A stretch of DNA of 64,000 nt from Pyrenophora tritici-repentis (Eukaryota; Ascomycota; Dothideomycetes; Pleosporales; Pleosporaceae), in the NCBI RefSeq assembly GCF_003171515.1, contig NC_089399.1, positions 1,054,001 to 1,118,000 on the forward strand, in the 5' to 3' direction. Every line of letters begins with the position of its first letter. Within the stretch, counting starts at the first letter, position 1. Below are positions 1 through 10,919 of the stretch, piece after piece. The notes below the pieces were generated by a model that ran no database searches, had not been told where the DNA came from, and was given only the letters and a program-made list of their open reading frames with translations. Position numbers and translations under genes: made by a program.

Positions 1-1128
1 TGGTTTGGAGACAGAAAGTAGCGCTGGCCTATCATCTGCCACACGTCTGTCGAAGCCCAAAAGATTCGCATTACGAGTTGAATCCGAAAACACGGTCGTT
101 GGCTGTATCTGCTTCGTTGCATCTTCTTCTGCCTCCTCTGATTTAGCCTCTTGTAAGGCCATATCTGCCACGACAGTAGCTCTTCTGATTATGACTTCAG
201 GAACCGACTCGCCAATTTCGACATCAGAGTAAGGGATCATAGACTGCACAGCTTCGACAGCCCCTGGCTCTGTCAGGCTTCGTAAGGGTAATCCAGTGGG
301 AGAAGAGTCATCCTCCATGATAGAGGCCGTGTTCTCGTCCACATTATCAAAAGTATCCTTCTCATTGATAGACGATGTGTTGTCCGCAGTATCGGAAGTC
401 TCTTTTTCGCTCGAAAAGGGTCTCTTCGTAGTATGGAGAACATCTGGACTGGGATCACGAGTAGAGGAGCTACGAGAAGGTAACGATGAGTGCGTTTTCG
501 GAGATGCAGAATCCGTTCTAGTAGCAGTCGCTGAAGAGGGAAGAAGGGGTGCTGATGAAGGCTGAGAGACTTTGTTCTCGAAAAAGTTCTTTGCCGACCG
601 TACCGAGACTAGCTTTGGTTGTCTCGAAGGCAGTGGCACAGCCTGAGATTGGCATGGTTGTCCTTTAAGATGAGATGCGGGGCCCGGTATCGATGATCGC
701 CTCTTGAGCTCGACAGCGCTTGAAGCAAGTGAACGGTCTTCACTGCGGGCACCAACTGGGGAAGGGATTCTGCCCACTGAAGCTGCTGCCCTTAGCTCTG
801 GGTAAGAGTACCCTATACGATCCAGAACCTGGGCATGTGTATGCTTATTCGGTGATGTGTTGGTATGATACCTGTGTCCTACATTAGACGACTGTTGGGC
901 CTCGCTTGATCGCAGCAGGACGATCGAATTTGGTGGGCTATTGGTGTTAGGTTCGGATGAACTCGACCGTGGTCGGTTTGGCTGCTCAGTACTCGGTAGC
1001 GACACATGAGCTTCGCTCCGACTCTGTCTTGTTCTCACTGTTGATAGTTGACGTGCCTGCTCGCGAAGTGCCGCACTATTTGTACGGGCTGCGGAACTTG
1101 ACGTAGGCTGATCAAAGCCTGGGGGCAT
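1..1128 (-). CDS. Partial serine-rich protein of unknown function, cut by the left window edge
   Basis: One minus-strand frame is open from the window edge up to 1293, where an in-frame TAA stands. The first in-frame ATG is at 1128, giving at least 375 codons with the C-terminus missing. The product is Ser/Pro/Thr-rich and looks disordered, with short basic clusters such as LKRRSSIPGP and an acidic stretch (EAKSEEAEED) near the edge. Residues encoded upstream of the ATG (YLLQANTNPPTPLGKAAH, about 1145-1215) read like protein, so an upstream exon joined near 1205 by an AG acceptor is possible and the start is uncertain. I do not recognise the family. The coding call rests on the long stop-free frame and its amino-acid bias. 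Confidence 0.55.
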   Translation of the reverse strand, partial: MPPGFDQPTSSSAARTNSAALREQARQLSTVRTRQSRSEAHVSLPSTEQPNRPRSSSSEPNTNSPPNSIVLLRSSEAQQSSNVGHRYHTNTSPNKHTHAQVLDRIGYSYPELRAAASVGRIPSPVGARSEDRSLASSAVELKRRSSIPGPASHLKGQPCQSQAVPLPSRQPKLVSVRSAKNFFENKVSQPSSAPLLPSSATATRTDSASPKTHSSLPSRSSSTRDPSPDVLHTTKRPFSSEKETSDTADNTSSINEKDTFDNVDENTASIMEDDSSPTGLPLRSLTEPGAVEAVQSMIPYSDVEIGESVPEVIIRRATVVADMALQEAKSEEAEEDATKQIQPTTVFSDSTRNANLLGFDRRVADDRPALLSVSKP

Positions 1129-1464
1129 ATGTAACTGTTGAGGTGTTGTAAGGCGCTCGATTGACGTATGAGCGGCTTTACCGAGCGGCGTGGGAGGATT
1201 GGTGTTTGCTTGTAGTAGGTATCGAGAGAATTGGTATGAAGTGAGATAAACAATAGGATGATAGGAATGGTGTTTTAGATTGTGCAGGGTTGATTACGGG
1301 TGCAAAGTCACTCAATTCAGGTGTTATGTGAAGATAATGCGAGGGTTTGTTGCAATGTTTGGGATGCCTCATGGGCTCCTTCTACACTTTGCGCACGGAA
1401 AGTACGCGGCATCTGTTACTGTACATACCGCATACGACCTGCCTAATAAACGCTATTTACAGGC

Positions 1465-2213
1465 TTACTTCAACGCAGCCTGGAGGCTCTCGAGAACCTG
1501 TAACATATCAGTTTCCCTTCATCAGACGTGTGAATCAGACCTACCTCAAGCTCAATCTTGGCCTCGGCAATGTCAGCCTCACTGCCGCTTCCACTGGCAA
1601 TCTTCTGTGCCTCGCCGATCTGGTTCCTGACAGCCTATCTCTACGTCAGTCGCAACTTTCCCATTTCCTTATGATTGATTCCTACCTCGGCGCTGAAGTC
1701 CTCCAATGGGTAACCCTCGACGGCGTTGATGCTAAGAACAGAGTTTGGCTGCACAACGGCGAATCCACCGGAGAGGAAGAATTGCTTGCTGCCGCCAGAC
1801 TCCTCAATGATCTCGACTAGGCCGGGCTTGAGCTGCTCGATTGAAGCAACGTGGTTGGCCAAGACACCCATGTCACCGGTTTCCGCGGGAAGATTGACCT
1901 GGACACTGCACGAAACCTCATGTCAGCAATCGCGCATTCGATATGGTGTTGGTCGGCATTTCAAGAGACGTACACGTCCTGGGACTTGTAGATGGACTAT
2001 AGACTAATAGTTAGCCTTGGTTACTCCTTGACTATCTATAGGTTTCCAACTCTCCGAATTGCGCCTGCTGGTGTTGCGTACCTGATGCGGAAGAGCTAGG
2101 GACAGCTTGATCTTGTCGTTGGCGACCTCGGCGTAGCCTCTTCGCTGGATGGGGCGGGCAATGGCAGCGGGCCTCGCGCGGAGGGCGGCTCGGGCGATAC
2201 GGAGAGAGCTCAT
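1465..2213 (-). CDS. atp16: Mitochondrial F1 ATP synthase delta subunit (bacterial epsilon homologue)
   Basis: This is the central-stalk subunit of mitochondrial F1Fo ATP synthase. Five exons join in frame: 2082-2213, 1974-1996, 1686-1905, 1545-1634 and 1465-1497, giving 165 aa, the usual family length. The N-terminus (MSSLRIARAALRARP) is an Arg/Ala-rich matrix-targeting sequence ending near RRGYAEV. The beta-sandwich region carries the family motifs MGVLANHVASIEQLKPG and FFLSGGFAVVQPNSVLS. The C-terminal helices read EAQKIASGSGSEADIAEAKI and VLESLQAALK. The 23-nt second exon (SIYKSQDV) is needed to restore the conserved segment before VQVNLPAE; it has a GTACGT donor and a CTAAC branch site 15-20 nt upstream. 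The Fo subunit j gene lies 1.3 kb away on the other strand. Confidence 0.93.
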
Positions 2214-2707
2214 GATGGACGGGGTGGTGGGGAGGATGCAATTGCTGCGGAGGTGATGTGAATCGAGTTCTTCGCCTGCGCACTTCTCGGCATTCGCCGA
2301 CAAGGCACCGCCAAAACGGTTAGCGCAAACGGCATCCACGCCTCATCAGATTATATCATCCTATTTTACAAGTTAGACAATCACTCTGTACAGCGACTTA
2401 CTTGGCTAGCCGAATTGTATAAAGGGCATGTCTAAATGCTTCTATTCAATAAGAGGGCTTATGCATTCTGATGAGTGTGTGCACCCAATGTCTCAAATTG
2501 TATGAACGGGTACATGATATAATCGGACAAGAGTTTGGTATTATAGACACGATAGTCTACAGTATAGAATAGTGAGTCAAATATGTGAATTCTTCTATCA
2601 TGGGGTATCTTAATCGCAAAACGCCCATCCGAATACGATAAGGCTTCCAATCTGCGCCATACTGCGTATCGACTATTCCCAACAATAAACCAAACTCTTT
2701 GCAAGAA
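2214..2707. other. Intergenic region upstream of atp16
   Basis: The 494 bp between the atp16 start and the spc19 stop should hold the atp16 promoter and the spc19 3' end. The left part is GC-rich and the part from 2340 on is AT-rich. No further gene, RNA or repeat is visible. Confidence 0.6.
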
Positions 2708-3293
2708 CTAATCATCATAAAGCTGCTGCGGAGCCGCCATGCTCATTCTCAGTTGTCTCTCCCGTTGCTTTGCCTGCAATTCCAGTGTTTCCACCGCATA
2801 GCTCAACCTATCCTTCTTTGCCTTCAATGCCTTGACTCGCAGTTCTTGTTGTGCACTGACTGCTTTCCCCCCACTCCTCGGCGCAGACCTACTGGCCGGT
2901 CTTGAGCCTGACCCGCCAGTTCCATCTCGACCAAGTCTGCCGTCATTCAAGTCGCACTTTGCGATCAGGGATTGTTCGCGGCGTTCAAGCTTGTCTAAGT
3001 AGTTCTCGACACGTTTTAGGAGATTATCGACTTCTGGGCGGATCTCTGAGAGGAGGGCTGACTGTGCGGTTTGAAGGTCCGATTCGGAGATGAGCTCAAA
3101 GTGCTGTTGAAGACGTCAGTCAAATGGATATGAGATTACTGTCTCCTTGTGTTGTATATACCCGGGTTGTCTGCAGTACTTTCGCCAATCGAGGTAGGTC
3201 ACTGACGCCGTCGTCTAGTATATTGATAGATGAATCCAGCAGTTGCATGCTATTGCGCAACGAGGCCACACATCCCTCTAACGGCGACGCCAT
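2708..3293 (-). CDS. spc19: DASH/Dam1 kinetochore complex subunit Spc19
   Basis: Spc19 belongs to the ten-protein DASH ring that couples kinetochores to spindle microtubules. Two exons, 3162-3293 and 2708-3103, join in phase 0 and give 175 aa, normal for the family. The N-terminal signature SSINILDDGVSDLPRL is followed by LAKVLQTTR, and exon 2 begins HFELISESDLQ. A predicted coiled coil (EIRPEVDNLLKRVENYLDKL) follows, then a Gly/Ser/Arg-rich linker and a second coiled coil ending ERQLRMSMAAP. The intron starts GTATATAC and ends AACAG. The start is the only ATG consistent with the conserved first helix. It lies 234 bp from the divergent atp18 start, so the two may share a promoter. Confidence 0.9.
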
Positions 3294-3526
3294 GATCGTG
3301 GCGAAGGACTCTTAGGTTCAGCGGCGTTCAATACTACTATACTACTGAAGTAATGTGGTATGTCGCGGGGTTGTCGTTGCAGTGGTGCGGTGTTTACTGG
3401 TCGGTGTTTCCTTGCGCCGACGCCAAGAGTATGAGGAAGCCGAAGAACAGCTTCTTCTACACCCCATTACCGCCATCCTCCATCGCAATCGCCAATCAAT
3501 CCATTGCCCCTCCAACACACGCCAAA

Positions 3527-3971
3527 ATGCCTCTTCTCGGAAGGAAATTCCCGGCGCAAATCGGTATGTCACGCCAGACCACAAAAGTGAAGGATGAAGC
3601 TCGAAAAGATTGCTAACAAGGGAACCACAGCCAAGCCCATGTGGCCCTTCTACATTTCCGGTACGTTGCGCAGCCTTGTTTGTTCTTGGTAAAAATGGGA
3701 AATTTTGGAAAGAGACGGAATTAGCAGGGCGTTGCTATAGACCGGAGGACGTCTAGAGTGAGAGAACCGGACTAACAAGTATGGCCAGGCCTCGTCATCC
3801 TCTACGGTGTCAACTCTGCCGCGAACGCCATGGCTCAAGGTGCGTCTTCTCTATTTCGCAGCTTCATGTGCAGGTTCAATTGGCATGTTCGCAAGCTGAC
3901 CCAGTACAGGCGAGGAGTACAAGAACGACCCGCGAAACCCGGCCGTCAAGAACCAGGCGCCAAACCACTAA
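3527..3971 (+). CDS. atp18: Mitochondrial Fo ATP synthase subunit j (Atp18/i)
   Basis: This small single-span subunit of the Fo sector helps hold the peripheral stalk and dimer together. Four short exons, 3527-3563, 3631-3660, 3789-3839 and 3910-3971, join to a 59-aa protein. It begins MPLLGRKFPAQIAKPMWPFY, has one hydrophobic segment (ISGLVILYGVNSAANAMA) and ends EEYKNDPRNPAVKNQAPNH; the EYKNDPRNP tail is the family hallmark. All three introns have GT-AG ends and keep frame. The gene is easy to miss because no exon exceeds 62 nt. Confidence 0.92.
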
Positions 3972-4142
3972 GCCGGATAATGGGCCATGCCAGGAGGGGT
4001 CTTGAGACATACAAGCGTCACGAGAGGCGGTGTACAATAGCCGTGGGAGCACGATGAATCGTGGTCAATCGAGATCTCGAGCCGAGATGGCTGTATAGAC
4101 TTTGGCAAAAGCAATGTTGCTCTCAGATGAACGATTCCCCTT

Positions 4143-5108
4143 GTGCAGTCGTGTAAGAGTGCTAAAGTCTATTCACAAGTTCAAAGTGAAGGGTCGATGA
4201 TATCGTGCACCTGGCAAGATTGTGAAGCATCTGTTTTGATGGTTGGCGTAAATACATCAAGCCGATGCAGAAACGAGATGACGCTGGCTGGCCAAGCCAT
4301 GGTTAAGAGTCGGTCAAGGCCATGCGTCATAATATGGCCAACTGACAGCAATCCCCAGGCGATTTGGACTGTTCCTTGGGAACTAAGCTTGACCCCTCAT
4401 CCTTGTCGAAACGGGTGTTTACACATCTACGACAGCACGATAATTACACGATCGCTGCAGCAACGTTCCTATGAGGACAGGGTGCATTTGTACTGTCCAA
4501 GATGTAGGTGCAAGCATCAGCCCCCTCGGATACGTGTGACAAGATGGTTCGTCGAGGTAGGAGATTCAGCCAATGTAGGCAGGTGTCGTAAATGCAGTGC
4601 TACAAACAAAAACGGCGTCATGGTACTCGGTTCGAAAAGTGCCTTGCTGTGTGCTTGTTGCATGCGCAAATGTGTGCAGCCGATTTGGGCGGAAGGCAGT
4701 AGTTTGAGTGACAGGCTTCTAGGGCTGTGGCTAGGAGATTTGGCTGCATGCGCTATATTACCGTGGGTGCCGAAGACATTGCGCCATATACACAGCAAAT
4801 GGGGTCTGGGAAGTCGTGACATGTGCCATGGGCTGCTGCGGTCGAGCGCAGCGTTTTCTATTTCTACCCATACCCACCTGGCTGGCATGAAACCGATGCG
4901 AAGCGAACTGCAGACTGGTTCGGGTCGCGGGTTTCCAAAGCATCGGCTACGATGGCTTTTCTCGCCGACAGCGGGACGGCGCCCGCAGATGGTTTCTGGT
5001 CGAAGTCAATCAAATGTAGCGTCATGTTTGGCGAGCTGCAGCGCGCATAAAAGGGGCAGATCTGGAGAAGTCGGCGTGGATTGTATGCATGATGTGGCCA
5101 TCAGTTGA
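4143..5108 (+). CDS. Uncertain orphan ORF, 321 codons, cysteine-rich
   Basis: An intronless ATG-to-TGA frame of 321 codons lies between atp18 and the casein kinase gene. The product is rich in Cys, Arg, Ser and Trp and contains a cluster of CxxC-like pairs (YCPRCRCKH, GRCRKCSA, LLCACCMRKC), about residues 117-180, that superficially resembles a zinc ribbon. I recognise no family. The composition resembles out-of-frame translation more than the neighbouring genes, and no initiation context or splice pattern supports it. It could equally be part of a long leader or a non-coding transcript. It is listed because an open frame of this length is unusual here. Confidence 0.25.
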   Translation: MQSCKSAKVYSQVQSEGSMISCTWQDCEASVLMVGVNTSSRCRNEMTLAGQAMVKSRSRPCVIIWPTDSNPQAIWTVPWELSLTPHPCRNGCLHIYDSTIITRSLQQRSYEDRVHLYCPRCRCKHQPPRIRVTRWFVEVGDSANVGRCRKCSATNKNGVMVLGSKSALLCACCMRKCVQPIWAEGSSLSDRLLGLWLGDLAACAILPWVPKTLRHIHSKWGLGSRDMCHGLLRSSAAFSISTHTHLAGMKPMRSELQTGSGRGFPKHRLRWLFSPTAGRRPQMVSGRSQSNVASCLASCSAHKRGRSGEVGVDCMHDVAIS

Positions 5109-5626
5109 CGGCATTTGAAACGTAAGACGGTGTCTTGACGGGCACATCCTGGCCATGGACACAAATACACGCCCAAGAAGCAGCGGACCTGCCAATGTGG
5201 GCAGGCTCCTCTCTTCCGGCTCCAGGGATCAGCACATCAGATAGGCGGGCTGGGCTTGATACACCGCCGCAGTGAAAGTGGTGGATTAGTGCTGCACGTG
5301 ACAGGGCTGCCCAGCCCAGCCGAATACAAGGCAGTTGGCTCCTTCTGTGCCGCCGTCCTCTCCATCCGCGTTGACACAGCACCACCACCTTGCTGCAGTG
5401 CGACTTCTCCGAGCCCTTCTCTGCTCCTCTGTAGCCTGCAGCTGCTTCATCCATACGCTGCACTTGCACTAACATTGTGCAAACCCTGCTCCGCGTAAAA
5501 GCACGTCGGCGCCTTTGTTCGTTGGGCTCATTCACGCCCTACAGGTAAGTCCTGCCCAGCTCATCATTCGGTTCCGCCCTCCAACCCGAGGCCTGGCTGA
5601 GCACTCACCACCACGCTCCGAGCATT

Positions 5627-5656
5627 CACCTGCACCTGCACCTGCACCTGCACCTT
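5627..5656 (+). repeat. Hexanucleotide repeat (CACCTG)n
   Basis: Four copies of CACCTG plus one variant CACCTT lie about 240 bp upstream of the casein kinase start, in C/T-rich leader DNA. Confidence 0.9.
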
Positions 5657-5892
5657 CACCTTGTCCGCCAGCCTCTTTCTCCTTCTCTTTTACTGTTCCT
5701 ACTAGCGTCCCTCGGCTGCCCGCTCCGCTTACTCACCGCCTTATTGGCAAAAGCCTCATACTGACCGGTCCGCCCACAGCAGCCTGACCCTCAAAACGCC
5801 ATCCCGCCCCATCGTCACAACTTTCGACCCGCACCCAACTACCACCTCCTCCCCAACAGGCCAACCTCTTCAAGGTTGAACCTCCCGCAATC

Positions 5893-7305
5893 ATGACGAC
5901 AATGGTACGTCCCCCCGCCCCGCTTGTTGTCCCGATACGACACAAGTACCTCGCTGTAGGACGTTTTAGGCTAACCCGTGGCAGGATCTCCGTGTCGGCA
6001 ACAAGTACAGAATTGGCCGCAAGATTGGTAGCGGCAGTTTCGGTGACATTTATCTCGGTGTGTAGCTGCTGCCCGCTATCCGCTGCCCGCCAACATAGCT
6101 GACGTCCACAGGCACCAATATCATCTCCGGTGAGGAGATCGCCATCAAGCTCGAGAGCGTCAAGGCCAAGCACCCCCAGCTCGAATATGAGGCCCGCGTC
6201 TACAAGTCGCTCGCCGGCGGTGTCGGTATCCCCTTTGTTCGCTGGTTCGGCACCGAGTGCGATTACAACGCCATGGTTCTGGACCTGCTCGGCCCGTCCC
6301 TTGAGGATCTGTTTAACTTCTGCAACCGCAAGTTCTCCCTCAAGACCGTCCTGCTGCTCGCCGACCAGCTCATCTCCCGCATCGAGTACATCCACGCTAA
6401 GTCGTTTATCCACCGTGATATCAAGCCCGACAACTTCCTCATGGGCATTGGCAAGCGCGGCAACCAGGTCAACGTCATCGACTTCGGTCTTGCCAAGAAG
6501 TACCGTGACCCCAAGACTCACTTCCACATTCCTTACCGTGAGAACAAGAACTTGACTGGTACCGCCCGTTATGCCAGCATCAACACCCACTTGGGTGTCG
6601 GTACGTACACGTAGTCCATCTGTCTTTCCAAACGCTAACGTCCGCAGAACAATCCCGCCGTGACGACATGGAGTCTTTGGGCTACGTCATGCTCTACTTC
6701 TGCCGCGGCTCCCTCCCCTGGCAGGGTCTTAAGGCGGCCACCAAGAAGCAGAAATACGACCGCATCATGGAGAAGAAGATGACGACTCCCACCGAGGTCC
6801 TTTGCCGTGGCTTCCCCAACGAGTTCGCCATCTACCTCAACTACACGCGCTCGCTTCGCTTCGACGACAAGCCCGACTACTCGTACCTGCGCAAGATCTT
6901 CCGCGACCTCTTCGTTCGTGAAGGCTTCCAGTACGACTACGTGTTCGACTGGACCGTCTACAAGTACCAGAAGAACGCCCAGGCCATCGCCCAGGCTGCC
7001 AACCAGGGCCAGGGCGAAGAGGACGACAAGGGCCGCGGACGTCACGTAACCACCACCGCTGCTGCTAACGCTGGTACTGCAGCTGGCACCAAGCGTGGAC
7101 CGGTCAACGCACGCCAGGAGGGCACCGGAATGTGAGTTCGATATATCTGATCCTCGTAAGGGACCCTCTCCTTTGCGTTTGGTGTGATAACGCTTAGCGC
7201 GGGGGATGTCAGATTCAGATCTTACTAACCTTCTTCTTTTTTTTCAGGCAGCTTCGTTCGGCCAATAAGCGTGGTGGGGACCAGTATGCATCTGGTGGCT
7301 ACTGA
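5893..7305 (+). CDS. hrr25: Casein kinase I, Hrr25/Hhp1/CK1a type
   Basis: This Ser/Thr kinase acts in DNA-damage signalling, ribosome maturation and vesicle traffic; the Neurospora orthologue CK1a phosphorylates the clock protein FRQ. Five exons, 5893-5904, 5985-6057, 6112-6600, 6648-7131 and 7248-7305, give 371 aa. Visible motifs are the glycine loop [12 protein letters not shown], catalytic [20 protein letters not shown], and the CK1 signatures [12 protein letters not shown] and [14 protein letters not shown]. The short tail is Gln/Gly-rich and ends [10 protein letters not shown]. It lacks the C-terminal cysteines of membrane-anchored Yck-type kinases, which supports the Hrr25 branch. Exon 1 codes only for MTTM. 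Codon use is strongly C-ending, as in a highly expressed gene. Confidence 0.95.
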
Positions 7306-8797
7306 TTCTTGATGTGGCTTCTGATTCGTCATCTCAACTCTTGCGGAACCGCTTCTTTGCAATCGGTTCTGCGTACTACGAATGGGAAATGCGGCATTGC
7401 CGTCCTGGCAACATTGTGGACGGCGTCGCTCCTCATCGATCAGTTCATGGGATCCATTCGTCGGGCACCTGGTACGGAACTAGAGAGGCACTTTTGTGTC
7501 GCATTCACTACGGCCACGGTTTCTTGACGACCATCTCGTATCTCTGGGAGCTCGACCTAAACGATATCTTCAATTGGCACAAAGTTCGGCTGGCGGACAA
7601 CATTCAACAACTCTTGACCGACTAGAGCCAACGGATCATCTTGGGCTTCTTGCACATCTACGTTACTAGGCAGCTCTCCAGTGGATCACTGATCATTGTT
7701 TGCTTTACGGCTTCACCTCGCATTAATATCCCCCCTTGCCCCTTGTCCTTTTTGCGGTTTTGACGTAATTTCCTTGAGTTTCCCCCCTTCGGATATGTCT
7801 GCCAGCTTGTGGGGAGGTAAAGCTTAACCAGGGGACGAACACAAATTGTAAATGCAAACGATTGTTTAGCTGAAGCTTGGCTGGTAGACTCGAAGGGTTG
7901 CAATTGGTTGGCAGCTAGTGTATGGGTGGTGGATCTCCGTCAAGGGGGCCGCTTCCGGGGACGAAGAAGGACATGTAGGCTGCTACCATTGTGCTCAAAG
8001 GGGAACGGTGACGGGCGGGGCGAGTGATTGTGTTTAGTATGCTTGCTTTAGAAATGCACGGTTTTCCTTATATGTGCCATTTCCCACACTATTGACATGT
8101 CTTTGGTGCTGTATGTGCCAGTGTTGAATTGGTGACAAGGTTATTTACTCGGTGATTACTTTTGTTTGAACATGTATTGTCAGCAGTCGGTCTGATAGCT
8201 ATTTGTACATGGCCACGAGGCCTATACATTGAAGGTACCATAACATTAACCAAATAACAAAACAGGCGTTTGACCAAACGTCTTCTGAAGTATTTCCTTT
8301 GTAGCTAGCAGGTACATGTATCCCAAAACAAACATGATGTTTGGAAACCTTCCATGCATTACTATCATGGGCCAACCTCGTGTCATGTCATTCATGCCCG
8401 ACCCTCATAGTCGACAATGCCCAAACCAGATGCAGAAAAACAGGACTTTCCCATTGTACGTCCCTTTTTCTCTACCTGGGCCCGTTTCCCCACTCCTTCT
8501 ATTACATCTTGATTACATAACGTATTGGCCAATTTTATTTTGGGCTTGGAGTCCAATATAGCAAGCACACTGTTTTCAACAGCGGCATCACAGATACACT
8601 GTGTGTGTGAGTTTCGCATCCTCCAAGACTGTCTGTGGACCCAAGAGTTTCCGTAGTGAGGTGCGGTCAGAGCTGAATCGACATGTCGATGTCGCTCGGA
8701 AGGTATGCGGCAGGGTCGCGTAGAAACACTGCTGGTTGTACGTCTCCGTCGGGAAATAAAGCGTTGATGATTAAAAACTCGTCCGTTCCATCAGTCT
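7306..8797. other. Convergent intergenic region
   Basis: About 1.5 kb separates the stop codons of the kinase and the bHLH gene, so it should hold both 3' UTRs. An open stretch at 7314-7625 (+) reads SSQLLRNRFFAIGSAYYEWE but directly follows the kinase stop and has no recognisable family. Nothing else is supported. Confidence 0.5.
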
Positions 8798-10919
8798 TCA
8801 AGTCTCGTTTTCGGTGTTTGGGCTCGAATAGGGTTCAGCTTTGGGCTGTGACGCTGCTTCAACTTCAGATACCGAACCTTCAGAGCTACTTCTCTTCAGC
8901 GCAGCCAGCTCCTTCCTCAGTGCATCCATCTCTTGATCCTTCTGGGTTAGTAGATTGTCTCTTTCAGAAACTTCTTGCTTCAACTGCTTGATGTATTCAA
9001 TGGCGCTCTCCACTTTGGCTGCTTTGGAATTGTTCGAGTTTTGCGCGTTCGATTCCGGGCTCTTGGCATCGGGTGTGGCGCCGAATTGTGGTGAGGGTAA
9101 GAGAGCTTGCATTTCCTGGAGGGCCATATTGATACGGTTCCGGCGTCCTTGTTCGGCGATTTTGTGCGAGGTTCGTTTTGAAGTAAGATTGGTAGAGAGG
9201 GACGTAGGGTAGACAACGCCGGGGACTGTGGTGCCATCGAGGATATTCTGGTAATTTGACTTGGATGCCAGCAAAAGTGCGTGTGTACTGTCTGCGCCAC
9301 CTACTACGAGTTAGAACAGGCTGTATAAACCATGTCAAATGATCAACTTACCACTTCCTCCGTCAGGTAGTAGAGGCTTTATACTCGGCGAGATCTTGGG
9401 TCTCAAAGCAGGGCTGACAAGACTCGTGCTCACACTGTTTCTCTTCTTCGGGTTGCGTGCCGATTTGGCATTTTTCTTACCGTTGGTCATAGCAAATGCC
9501 GGGCTTGTCGGTGTGGACATGGCGTCCATCATTGGGCTGGGGCGGCCTGAAATGGATCCACCAGGTGTGCTCAAAGGGTTCAGCTTCGGTGTTTTCCGCG
9601 CGGACATGCGAGGCGTATCGTGATCCTCGTCCCGGATAGCAGTGTCTATTCTCGACAAATCCGGTCGGTCTAAGGACGCTTCGGGCAGAGTGAGATCTTC
9701 TAGCATTGGCGGTGCTTGTTGGTGGCCATTGAATTCGGGCGAGGGTTGTATGCGCATCAAAGAGGCTGGAGTGGCCGGGGTGCTGTTATGGCTGTTGCGC
9801 TGGGCAATTATGGCAGGAGAAGCTGTCGAAGAGCCAGGCTTAGGTGGTGGGCGCATCTCAGACAGCATGGGCTCAGGAGATATAGAGTCGGTCTCTGAGC
9901 TTTCACGTGTCATATGCACATCCAAGCCATTGGACGATGGTCGTGTCGAGTGCACCTCTTTCATGAGCTCGCTGACTTCCTTTGACGGGATCAGTGTAGA
10001 GATGGCTGTTTTCCGCCTGTTTGGTTTCACAATGGGAGACTGTCGTACGCGGCCGGTCCCGTTGGCCCGCGGCAGAGTTCTTTTGTTTGTGCTCCGCGAA
10101 CTTCTCCTCACCTGTTCCTGTGATACGATGGCAGGCTCACCCAGCATGTCCATATCCACATCAATTGGTGAATGTCCCGTCGAGCTCCCCGACGTTGTGT
10201 TATGCGATTGCTGGTGAGCATGCTGGTGGCTCTGGGCGTTCAGCGCGGGCGACGTCAGAGGGCTGAAGTAGGCTCCCGGCACGGTAAAGTCTGGGATCTG
10301 GAAGCGCGCATCATGGGGTGTAACAGCGGGGGAGACAAGGGGGGTAAATGTCTATGTATGTCAGTTGTGGAGTTGATAGGCACTGTGAAATGCTACGCAC
10401 CGCGTCGTCCTTGGGCATGTGATATCTCTGGTCGAAGAGGGCATGGTGGGAGTCCAACTGCTGAAGATAGCGGGTGGGGTCGCCATGCATCTCTATGCTG
10501 TTAGGCGTTGGTGGAACACCATGGTGTGGGCGATATATTTGGTCTTGGGGCTGGCTAAATGTCGGTGTCCCTGCCTGGCTGTACTGGGACATGCCATAGT
10601 CGAAGAAACTATTCGTGGACTGCGACATGCCATGATTTGCTAAATTTTGGACCTGGTGACCACGATTGGCGCCATCGCGGTGGTCCTGGGGTAGTTGCGG
10701 GGGAAACTGGGCTTGGAGATGGTGGACGTTGAGCGAGTCGGACAGATCGGCGAGCTGGTTCCCATTCGAAGCCTGAGCCTCATGGTTGTAGCCATCAATG
10801 TTGAAATGCAGATCCAGATTGTCAAAGTCGATGAATTCTGCGCCGGCGAAGTCCTGGGGGTTTTGGTCCATGGCGAACTGCTCAGCAGCGTTCCACGACT
10901 GTGCAGTGGAGCTGTTCAT
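8798..10919 (-). CDS. pho4: bHLH transcription factor of the Pho4/NUC-1 phosphate-control type
   Basis: Orthologues (yeast Pho4, Neurospora NUC-1) activate phosphatase and phosphate-transporter genes when phosphate is short. Three exons, 10401-10919, 9352-10351 and 8798-9300, give 673 aa. The N-terminal two thirds is Gln/Ser/Pro-rich; exon 2 opens with FTPLVSPAVTPHDARFQIPD. The DNA-binding segment near residues 546-625 starts SKRTSHKIAEQGRRNRIN, with His-Glu-Arg contact residues for a CACGTG-type site. A long Ser/Asn-rich loop precedes helix 2 (KAAKVESAIEYIKQLKQEV). A short zipper-like coiled coil follows, then an acidic Ser-rich tail. The start at 10919 is the first ATG of the exon frame that keeps an N-terminus of usual type; MDQNPQDF 15 codons later is an alternative. 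Confidence 0.85.

Larger units (their letters stand above)
3972..5892. other. Long intergenic and leader region upstream of casein kinase I
   Basis: This 1.9-kb stretch holds one uncertain ORF (4143-5108, listed separately) and a C/T-rich segment from about 5330 to 5890 that looks like the promoter and 5' leader of the kinase gene. A hexanucleotide repeat lies at 5627-5656. No RNA gene was recognised. Confidence 0.6.

Noticed and set aside
1347..1820. 157-codon plus-strand open frame over the atp16 3' exons
   Set aside because: The minus strand reads as atp16 exons 3-5 with exact family sequence; this frame crosses its introns.
5733..6590. 285-codon minus-strand open frame over casein kinase I
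   Set aside because: It is the mirror of a strongly C-ending coding sequence; codon bias removes antisense stops. The protein is a low-complexity Val/Leu/Gly string and the plus strand is a certain kinase.
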